64,000 nucleotides of DNA from the NCBI GenBank assembly GCA_030429605.1, contig JAUIEV010000001.1, positions 124,001-188,000 on the forward strand, given 5' to 3'. Shown piece by piece: positions 57,930 through 64,000 of this stretch. Under the pieces are notes generated by a model that did not search any database, had not been told where the DNA came from, and worked only from the letters and a program-made list of their open reading frames with translations. Each line of letters begins with the position of its first letter. Within the stretch, counting starts at the first letter, position 1. The position numbers and the translations under genes are program-made. The DNA comes from Chlamydiia bacterium. Lineage in GTDB: Bacteria > Chlamydiota > Chlamydiia > Chlamydiales > Simkaniaceae.

Positions 57930-59690
57930 ATGAAATATTCTTTTACATGGGACTTAGAATCGATTTATCCCGAAGGAAGTAGTTCACCACTTCTCTCACA
58001 AGATATTCGTATGTGTGAGCAGCGGGTGAATGCTCTTGTCGATACATGGGAAACATGCGACATACAGGAATTTATTACAGAATTTCAAGACATACAATTA
58101 CTTCTTTCTGAAATTGAATCGTTTATCCTTTGCCTCTGTGCACAAGACACGACTGATTCTCAAGCAGAAGTACTGAATGCAAATTTCCAATCACTCGATT
58201 CCAAAAATGATACTGTCTCCGCACTTTTAAATACACGCCTCTATGCACTCGATGAATCGACGTTCCAAGCGCTTCTATCAAAAAAAGAAAATGAGTGGAT
58301 TTCGTTCAATCTGCAAGAAAGAAGAGAGAAAGGGAAAAAGCTACACGCTCCCGAATTTGAAAAGGTGCTTAGCGACCTGAGTGTCGATGGATACCATGGA
58401 TGGGGGCAAATGTACGACGCCTTGATCGGCTCTATCAATGTGAATATTGGTGACACACGATACTCTTTTGGCCAAGCAGAAAATTTACTCTCTGATCCAA
58501 GTAGAGATGTTCGTCAAGAGGCGTTTTCTGCTATTTCATCTGCTTTTGATGAAAAGAAAACCCTTTTTGCACAAACGCTCAATCACCTTGCGGGATATCG
58601 GTCTGCCTTTTTTTCTGCAAAAGGGTATGCACACATCATAGACGAAGCACTTGAAAATAACCGAATGCAGCACGAAACACTTGCTGCTATGTGGTCCGTT
58701 ATCGAGCAGCACCTCCCCGATATCACACAATTTTTAGAGAGAAAAGCAGCCCTTTTAGGGGTAGAAAAACTCGCCTGGTATGATCTCGAAGCCCCTTTGA
58801 GTAAAGGAACCTCTACACACGTCGCGTACGAAGATGCTATTGGTAGCATTTTAGACGCCTTTAAGAAAGAGCTTCCAAAGCTTGCAACGTTTGCTGAACA
58901 CACGTTTGAAAATGGATGGATAGAAGTTGAAAATAGACCTGGAAAACGTCCGGGAGGTTTTTGCACCGGATTTCCAGACAGACATGAAAGTCGAATTTTT
59001 ATGACGTATTCCGGAACACAAGCAAATGTGTTCACACTTGCTCACGAAATTGGACATGCTTTTCATAATTTTGTGACTCATCCTCTTCCTGAAATGGCGC
59101 AAAAATTTCGGATGAATGTTGCTGAAACAGCTTCTGTTTTTGCAGAGAATGTTGTTATTCATGCAAACCTAGAAAATGCGTCAGACCCTCAGGAAAAAAT
59201 TAAACTGCTTGATGACCAATTAACAAGAGCCATCACATTTCTTTTAAACATTCGTGCACGCTATCTTTTTGAAGTTGCATTTTACGAAGAGCGGAAGAAT
59301 GGATATGTCTCTGAATTGAGACTTTCAGAGCTCATGGAAAATGCACAAAAAACAGCATTCAACAACACGTTATCTAGCTACCACCCCTATTTTTGGGCAG
59401 CAAAGCTCCACTTTTTCTTTAGCCATGTGAGCTTTTATAATTTTCCCTACACATTTGGCTTTCTGTTTAGTAACGGAATTTACGAAATGCGCAACGACTT
59501 TGAGAATTTTGAAGAGATGTACATTCACCTCCTAGAAGAAACGGGATGTATGAGTGTTGAGAGCCTTGCAAAAAAACACCTCGGTGTAGATCTGACAAAG
59601 TCGACTTTTTGGGAGCAGGCGCTCTCCCCTGTTTTAAGAAATATTTCATTGTTTTGCGAACTCACAAAGGAGCAATGTAGCACAGTATGA
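57930..59690 (+). CDS. pepF: Oligoendopeptidase F (M3)
   Basis: This cytosolic zinc peptidase degrades oligopeptides. The 586-residue chain carries the M3 signature LAHEIGHAFHN (HEIGH at 372-376) and the downstream zinc Glu in NVAETASVFAENVV. GGFCTGFPDRHESRIFMTYS is the conserved region just before it. The length is typical. AAGGGAT is the ribosome site. It is followed, with ATGA overlap, by an exported protein gene. Confidence 0.96.
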   Translation: MKYSFTWDLESIYPEGSSSPLLSQDIRMCEQRVNALVDTWETCDIQEFITEFQDIQLLLSEIESFILCLCAQDTTDSQAEVLNANFQSLDSKNDTVSALLNTRLYALDESTFQALLSKKENEWISFNLQERREKGKKLHAPEFEKVLSDLSVDGYHGWGQMYDALIGSINVNIGDTRYSFGQAENLLSDPSRDVRQEAFSAISSAFDEKKTLFAQTLNHLAGYRSAFFSAKGYAHIIDEALENNRMQHETLAAMWSVIEQHLPDITQFLERKAALLGVEKLAWYDLEAPLSKGTSTHVAYEDAIGSILDAFKKELPKLATFAEHTFENGWIEVENRPGKRPGGFCTGFPDRHESRIFMTYSGTQANVFTLAHEIGHAFHNFVTHPLPEMAQKFRMNVAETASVFAENVVIHANLENASDPQEKIKLLDDQLTRAITFLLNIRARYLFEVAFYEERKNGYVSELRLSELMENAQKTAFNNTLSSYHPYFWAAKLHFFFSHVSFYNFPYTFGFLFSNGIYEMRNDFENFEEMYIHLLEETGCMSVESLAKKHLGVDLTKSTFWEQALSPVLRNISLFCELTKEQCSTV

Positions 59691-60523
59691 GACTCATTTC
59701 TTCCCTCCTCACGTTGGCAGCGTTAGGATATGGCGTTTTCTGGCTTGGAAAACACCATCCGGAAGTCACACAGTCTGTTTTTTCAATGGTGCAAGGAAAC
59801 GAAAACCTCGCACTTCAACCTATCTACACACCCGATCAAGTCATTGAAAAAAATAGCCGGCTTTTAACAAAGGGGCGGTCTGTCCTCCAAGGAGACCCTC
59901 ATATTACCTATGTCCCTCTTCTTCGAATGGACGTTAAATATGCGGATACAAGCTATACGACCGGAGAAGGAACACTACTGTGGGATCTCGCAGATGGCGA
60001 AATGATTCTCGATACATCAAGCTGGCAAAAAACACATGGGCTCGCAGACTGTATTCGCGCTGACGCATCAAAGCAAGAGTGTAAAGTACTTGCCCTTGTT
60101 GCAAAAAAAGGGGGAATGCTTGGTCGCGAAGGCATTAAAAAAGGGCTTCGAGTCGATGCTGACCTTGTGGATCAATGGCTTGACAGCTGCCGCCAAAAAA
60201 AACTGCTCGTGCCGAGTGGAAACGGCTACCGACTCCATATGCATGATCCGAGGTTTCCAACGACCCCGATTTCTCTACTTGACGTTCCTCTCACAACGTA
60301 TACAGCAAAAAAAGCGAAAACAGCAGCGCAGCGGTTTGCACCGGATGATGTGACCGAGTTTGTTGTGGCTCTTTTTGGCAGCGATTTTGCCATTCAGTCA
60401 GCTGAAGTTGTACTTCTTCCGGTCTATTCTGTGACAAGGGAAACGGCTGACGGACGACTTTCCACTCATTTTTTTAATTCCCTTTCAGGAAGAGAAATCA
60501 AGGCGGGATCAATTATTTATTAG
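59687..60523 (+). CDS. Membrane-anchored protein of unknown function with winged-helix-like part
   Basis: The 278-residue protein has an N-terminal hydrophobic anchor (MRLISSLLTLAALGYGVFWL). A mixed alpha/beta region follows. Residues ~130-175 (LALVAKKGGMLGREGIKKGL, then VDADLVDQWLDSCRQKKLLV) read like a winged-helix domain. The C-terminus is beta-rich. Coupled to pepF by ATGA overlap. I recall unnamed chlamydial proteins of this type; no function can be given. Confidence 0.7.
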   Translation: MRLISSLLTLAALGYGVFWLGKHHPEVTQSVFSMVQGNENLALQPIYTPDQVIEKNSRLLTKGRSVLQGDPHITYVPLLRMDVKYADTSYTTGEGTLLWDLADGEMILDTSSWQKTHGLADCIRADASKQECKVLALVAKKGGMLGREGIKKGLRVDADLVDQWLDSCRQKKLLVPSGNGYRLHMHDPRFPTTPISLLDVPLTTYTAKKAKTAAQRFAPDDVTEFVVALFGSDFAIQSAEVVLLPVYSVTRETADGRLSTHFFNSLSGREIKAGSIIY

Positions 60524-60604
60524 AAGAGCATGGAAAAAAACCCTTCCTCTTGAGATTAATCCCCTAAATCGATACCATTCTCCCGAAACCACATATGTGG
60601 ACGT

Positions 60605-60691
60605 GGAAAGATGGCTGAGTGGCCGAAGGCACGTCCCTGCTAAGGACGCGTACCCTTACGGGTACCGAGGGTTCGAATCCCTCTCTTTCCG
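60605..60691 (+). tRNA. tRNA-Ser (anticodon GCT)
   Basis: An 87-base class II tRNA. The acceptor arms GGAAAGA/TCTTTCC pair fully, the anticodon loop CTGCTAA lies between CGTCC and GGACG, a long variable arm (TACCC/GGGTA) is present, the T arm is GAGGG-TTCGAAT-CCCTC and the discriminator is G. Confidence 0.97.
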
Positions 60692-60695
60692 AATT

Positions 60696-60725
60696 AAAAG
60701 CGAACAACTTGTTCGCTTTTTTTTT
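60696..60725 (+). terminator. Terminator of tRNA-Ser
   Basis: AAAAGCGAACAA pairs with TTGTTCGCTTTT over a very short loop (stem 60696-60720), followed by TTTTT. Confidence 0.92.
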
Positions 60726-60816
60726 GCCTCATTGTAAACACCCTGAGAAAAGGGCCTCGATACGTTTCTTTTCTTTTTACGTAGCCAAAAAAAACTGTAG
60801 AAAAGCAGGAGAGGCT

Positions 60817-60858
60817 ATGGTAGATTATGCGTCATGGCAAAGACTGAACCAAAAGTAA
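60817..60858 (+). CDS. 13-codon leader ORF overlapping the dnaB start
   Basis: ATG at 60817 follows an AGGAGAGG ribosome site (60807-60814) and encodes MVDYASWQRLNQK before a stop at 60858, in a different frame from dnaB, whose ATG lies within it at 60834. It could couple or limit dnaB translation. It might equally be chance. Confidence 0.4.
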   Translation: MVDYASWQRLNQK

Positions 60859-62276
60859 AAATAGCACCCCATTCAAAAGAATCTGAGATGATGGTTCTCG
60901 GATGCATGTTGACCAACGTCAACAGTCTGAATATTTCAGCTGATTCATTGAATGAAAGTGACTTCTACTACACAGAGCATAAGTCTATTTTCGACGTTCT
61001 CAAAACGGCGTTTCGAAATGACAAGCCTGCCGACATCCACATCGTTGCCGAAGAGTTAAAGCGTTCAGGAAAGCTTGAAAAGGTTGGTGGTGTAAGCTAT
61101 TTGACTGCACTTGCACAGTATGCAGGCACATCAGCGTACATAGAGGAGTACGTACGGATAATTCGAGATAAATCGATCCTGCGTAACATGATCACCTCTG
61201 CACAAAAGATTGAAAAAACAGCACTTGAAGAACCTGCTGATGTACAGAATGCATTAGATGAAGCGCAAGGGCTCTTTTTTACTATTAGCCAGGCAACAAC
61301 AAGTGACCCCGGCGTTCATATTAAAGACATTCTCTCAGGACTCAGAGCCGAGTCGGGACTTCCGTACCTAAAAGAACTCCAAGAAAGACAAGAGCACTTC
61401 CAAGAGCACGGGGAAGAGGAAATGGGAATCACAGGTATTCCTACCCGTTTCCAAGACTTAGACTTGATGATCAATGGATTAAACGACTCGAACCTCAACA
61501 TTCTTGCTGCGAGACCGGCAATGGGAAAAACGGCACTTGCACTCAATATTGCAGAAAATGTCTGCTTTAAATCGAAGATACCAGTTGCTATTTTTTCTCT
61601 TGAGATGGATGCAGAACAGCTTCTTCACCGTATTATATGCTCCCAATCAGAGGTCGAATCGAAGAAGATTCAGAATGGTTCACTTACAGGCCATGAGTAC
61701 CAGCGAATCGTCGCAACGGTCAAGATGATGCAAGAGCATTCAATGATTATTGACGACCAACCGGGACTACGAGTGACAGACTTGAGAGCTCGCGCACGGC
61801 GGCTTAAAGAAAGCCATAATATCGGCTTGCTCGTTATCGACTATCTACAGCTTCTCTCTGGGTCTAGCGGCTTCTCGAATAGCGACAACAGACAAGGGGA
61901 AATCTCTGAAATTTCTCGAATGCTCAAAAACCTTGCTCGTGAGCTCAATATCCCGATCATATGTCTCTCTCAGCTCTCAAGACGAGTTGAAGAACGACAA
62001 GGACATAGGCCAATGATGAGTGACCTTCGTGAATCTGGGTCGATTGAGCAGGATGCCGATATCGTGATGTTCCTTCTTAGGCGAGAATACTACGACCCGT
62101 ATGACAAACCGGGCATGGCTGAGCTTATCATAGGAAAAAACAGACACGGAAAGGTTGGTTCTGTAAATCTTACCTACAGAAAAGAAATCACGCAGTTTGC
62201 GAACTATGTTGAAGCTGTAGATGGAGCAGAGGACGACAAAGCGCCGGATCCGTTTGCTGCATTCTCACCTCAATAA
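60834..62276 (+). CDS. dnaB: Replicative DNA helicase DnaB
   Basis: DnaB is the ring helicase of the replication fork. The 480 residues have the N-terminal domain (ESEMMVLGCMLTNVNSLNIS), linker, and RecA-like motor: ILAARPAMGKTALALNIAEN (H1/Walker A), IFSLEMDAEQLLHRI (H1a), LLVIDYLQLLSG (H2), ICLSQLSRRVEERQGHRPMM and the H4 region SDLRESGSIEQDADIVMFL. The ATG at 60834 has no well-placed ribosome site; the good AGGAGAGG is about 20 bases upstream, aimed at a leader ORF. Confidence 0.97.
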   Translation: MAKTEPKVKIAPHSKESEMMVLGCMLTNVNSLNISADSLNESDFYYTEHKSIFDVLKTAFRNDKPADIHIVAEELKRSGKLEKVGGVSYLTALAQYAGTSAYIEEYVRIIRDKSILRNMITSAQKIEKTALEEPADVQNALDEAQGLFFTISQATTSDPGVHIKDILSGLRAESGLPYLKELQERQEHFQEHGEEEMGITGIPTRFQDLDLMINGLNDSNLNILAARPAMGKTALALNIAENVCFKSKIPVAIFSLEMDAEQLLHRIICSQSEVESKKIQNGSLTGHEYQRIVATVKMMQEHSMIIDDQPGLRVTDLRARARRLKESHNIGLLVIDYLQLLSGSSGFSNSDNRQGEISEISRMLKNLARELNIPIICLSQLSRRVEERQGHRPMMSDLRESGSIEQDADIVMFLLRREYYDPYDKPGMAELIIGKNRHGKVGSVNLTYRKEITQFANYVEAVDGAEDDKAPDPFAAFSPQ

Positions 62277-62303
62277 CACCTTTTTCTATACATAATTTAT
62301 AAT

Positions 62304-62332
62304 GAGCAGTTTTGTAAACTGCTCGCTTCTTC
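62304..62332 (+). terminator. Terminator after dnaB
   Basis: GAGCAGTTT, loop TGT, AAACTGCTC (62304-62324), then GCTTCTTCC; the T run is imperfect. Confidence 0.7.
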
Positions 62333-62413
62333 CTCAAACACCAAAACATAATTTACTTAAGCAATTGCCAATTAACGCTTTATAAAAAACTCTTCACAAA
62401 GTTAAATTAAAAA

Positions 62414-62442
62414 TTTAATTTATTATTTTATAGTTGTATAAT
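62414..62442 (+). promoter_or_regulatory. Promoter of the Ser/Thr kinase gene
   Basis: TTTAAT (62414-62419), a 17-base spacer, TATAAT (62437-62442), then AGTACA and AAGGAGAG before the ATG. The block from TATAAT to the ribosome site recurs near the right edge of the window. Confidence 0.75.
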
Positions 62443-62466
62443 AGTACACGTAATAAGGAGAGAGAC

Positions 62467-63837
62467 ATGGCATTTGCAGGAGTAAGTTTACACGTTATTC
62501 AAGCTCCACCGGAAGAATACACATCTTCTAGTGAAAGGTCTGATATTGAGAGAAGAACCGATGGTGCTGCGCAAGACACTTTCAGTGACTGTTCAGAAAT
62601 GGATTCTTCATCTAGCTCAGGCTTAAGAAGAAGAGGCCCCACGCTTGACCTCGGTCCAGCCGTCGCTGATGAGTCGCTTGGCATCTCTTTCGGTGTTGAG
62701 GAAACATTGCGATCATTAACTCCTGAAGAAATTACCGAATGCCACGAAAAAGTCGTTTCTTTCATTGCAGGCCTTCCTGTTGAAGCCTCGTTACGTGTAG
62801 ATGATCTCAACTGCATCCTGGAAGAAGGAGAGAGACTCGTTGACGAACTGCATGCAGCAGTTGATGGGATTGATGAGGTCTCTGAGTCTGCTACAAATAG
62901 AGCAATACTCCCTTTAAAACATCTTGTAAACCTTTTAAAAACAGTCTCTCATATGTTACAAGCGCAGCAGGCACATGCAGGCGCATATGATCCTATTCCA
63001 AGCGTATCTCTTCCTATTGAGATGAAAGAGCTCACTCGCCGTGCAACAGAAAGCGGCCCTCTTTTCGGTGAGCAAGCACTTCACATTATTGGATCGGGAG
63101 GGTTTGGTAGAGTCTCAACATCTCCTGATTTCCCAGCTCTTGTTCGAAAAGAACACTTTTCAACGTCATTTAAAGCAGTGTATAAAGAAGCCGCATTCTC
63201 TCTTTTAACACGCTTTGTTGTTGACGTGCCCTGCTTCCACATTGCTGATGAGGGCTGCCCAACGACGTATATGTCCTACATTCCTCCTGTAGAAATAACT
63301 GCGCAGCACATGAACCAAATGCTCCAGAAATTAGCCCTCCTTCACCAACATGGAATTGTTCATGGAGATATTAAACCCCAGAATGTGGTTCAGTCAGATT
63401 TGATTGATTTTGGATGCTCAAGATTTGTCTTCGAAGAAGGAAGGATTGGAGGCACAACACTCTTTAAGCCGCCGTGGCTCCTCACTGTTTCTGAGGGTCC
63501 TGTAACACCTGCATTTGATATATGGTCGTTTGGAGTCAGCCTCTACAAGAGACTGACGGGGCGACATTTTCTAAAAGAGGTACTTAAGGAAAAACCGCTT
63601 GAGGGATTCAACCTAGATGCAGCGCACGCCCATTTAAGTGATAAGGCGAGGATTGACGAAATTATTGATTCTAGGTCGTTTACAGAACCTCAAAAGGCTT
63701 TTTTCAAGATGATTCTTCAGCCAACCTCAGAAGATACCCCTTCTCTTGAAGAGATTATGGCATCCGGTGAGTATTCTGCATTTTACGAAGAAATTTTACA
63801 CATTGAAGATCTAGACCGTGCAGCAGGACTGACATAA
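62467..63837 (+). CDS. Eukaryote-like (Hanks-type) Ser/Thr protein kinase
   Basis: The protein has 456 residues from the ATG at 62467, which has AAGGAGAG upstream. Residues 1-60 are Ser/Asp/Arg-rich and disordered; ~75-170 are helical. The kinase domain follows: GSGGFGRV (209-216), VRKEH (Lys228), YKEAAF (Glu241), VHGDIKPQNVV (Asp301, Asn306), LIDFGCSRF (Asp314) and AFDIWSFGVSLYKRLTG. All catalytic residues are present, although the APE motif is changed and the catalytic-loop-to-DFG distance is short. No membrane segment, so it is unlike the usual bacterial receptor kinases. I infer a secreted effector acting in the host, perhaps by type III secretion. A second gene with the same promoter appears to follow. 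Confidence 0.88.
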   Translation: MAFAGVSLHVIQAPPEEYTSSSERSDIERRTDGAAQDTFSDCSEMDSSSSSGLRRRGPTLDLGPAVADESLGISFGVEETLRSLTPEEITECHEKVVSFIAGLPVEASLRVDDLNCILEEGERLVDELHAAVDGIDEVSESATNRAILPLKHLVNLLKTVSHMLQAQQAHAGAYDPIPSVSLPIEMKELTRRATESGPLFGEQALHIIGSGGFGRVSTSPDFPALVRKEHFSTSFKAVYKEAAFSLLTRFVVDVPCFHIADEGCPTTYMSYIPPVEITAQHMNQMLQKLALLHQHGIVHGDIKPQNVVQSDLIDFGCSRFVFEEGRIGGTTLFKPPWLLTVSEGPVTPAFDIWSFGVSLYKRLTGRHFLKEVLKEKPLEGFNLDAAHAHLSDKARIDEIIDSRSFTEPQKAFFKMILQPTSEDTPSLEEIMASGEYSAFYEEILHIEDLDRAAGLT

Positions 63838-63873
63838 GGCGCTCAGACAGCCTATGTATTTCATTTTCTGACA

Positions 63874-63902
63874 GGGCGAATTTAGTATTCGCCCTTCTTT
63901 AT
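63874..63902 (+). terminator. Terminator of the Ser/Thr kinase gene
   Basis: GGGCGAAT (63874-63881), loop TTAGT, ATTCGCCC (63887-63894), then TTCTTTATT. Confidence 0.85.
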
Positions 63903-63948
63903 TACAAATTAAACACAATACGCCGCCCCTTAATTATGTAAATTTAAA

Positions 63949-64000
63949 TTTTAATTAATACTATTTAATGGTATAATAGTACATATAATGAGGAGAGGAG
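63949..64000 (+). promoter_or_regulatory. Second copy of the kinase promoter and ribosome site (gene beyond window)
   Basis: TTTTAA (63949-63954), a 17-base spacer and TATAAT (63972-63977), then AGTACATATAATGAGGAGAGG. The region from TATAAT to the ribosome site matches that of the kinase gene at 62437-62464 with few changes. A tandem paralogue probably starts just past position 64000. Confidence 0.7.

Noticed and set aside
60619-60816. Long open frame running from tRNA-Ser into the dnaB leader
   Set aside because: It runs through the tRNA and its terminator; only its last 13 codons after the ribosome site are plausible.

Overview
This window looks like the chromosome of a member of the Chlamydiota, most likely an environmental or 'chlamydia-like' lineage (Simkania/Parachlamydia/Waddlia type) rather than Chlamydia itself. 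The evidence is neighbourhood: rpsB-tsf-pyrH-frr, a ~1100-residue chlamydial-type PBP2 close to rpsB, mnmE-nth-psd-secA together, lpdA-lipA, glgC next to a metallophosphoesterase, pepP-mutL, an mcsA-mcsB pair, and a triad of short pseudopilin-like genes, all of which I recall as chlamydial neighbours. Base composition is moderate to AT-rich by eye, and genes are densely packed with many 1-40 base overlaps. No rRNA, IS element or CRISPR array was seen.

Layout. 1-4.7 kb (minus): sufB (cut by the window edge) behind an rml-type sugar operon, yfiH-rfbC-rfbD and a fused rmlB-kdsB. 4.8-8.2 kb (plus): an exported APS-kinase/nucleotidyltransferase fusion, an aldehyde dehydrogenase and a CPBP membrane protease. 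8.2-10.2 kb: a small lipoprotein and mcsA-mcsB, whose McsB appears catalytically dead. 10.2-18.1 kb is accessory: a CDP-ribitol-type cytidylyltransferase-reductase fusion, a methyltransferase, an exported flavin amine oxidase, an unknown membrane-anchored protein, and an 814-residue Myb/SANT-like, serine-rich protein lying between a tRNA-Lys gene and a 75-bp copy of that tRNA's 3' end. 18.1-21.5 kb: tRNA-Lys, tRNA-Glu, frr, pyrH, tsf, rpsB, tRNA-Gly. 21.7-30.7 kb: an exported helical protein, PBP2, and a polysaccharide export/chain-length pair beside a UDP-glucuronate epimerase. 30.7-35 kb: nnrDE, gpsA and two glycosyltransferase-9 genes. 35-42.4 kb: ruvC, ruvA, mnmE, nth, psd, secA. 42.4-49.7 kb: zinc-ribbon protein, lpdA-lipA-HEAT protein, glgC, metallophosphoesterase, another helical-repeat protein. 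49.9-55.2 kb: pseudopilin-like triad, orphan histidine kinase, class III cyclase. 55.2-62.3 kb: pepP, mutL, pepF, an exported unknown, tRNA-Ser, dnaB. 62.4 kb to the end: a Ser/Thr kinase and the promoter of a probable paralogue.

How they fit together. Housekeeping blocks (translation, repair, secretion, lipoyl cofactor, glycogen) are interleaved with two themes. One is surface polysaccharide: dTDP-rhamnose steps, a CMP-sugar synthetase domain, CDP-ribitol, UDP-galacturonate, Wza/Wzc-like export and heptosyltransferases, suggesting a more elaborate envelope than that of Chlamydia. The other is host-directed or eukaryote-like proteins: the Myb/SANT-like polyserine protein, the tandem Ser/Thr kinases, and several exported enzymes. 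The best candidate for something undescribed is the tRNA-Lys-flanked segment at 15.3-18.2 kb: it has att-like flanks, holds a single gene and has no integrase, and that gene looks like a nuclear-targeted effector.
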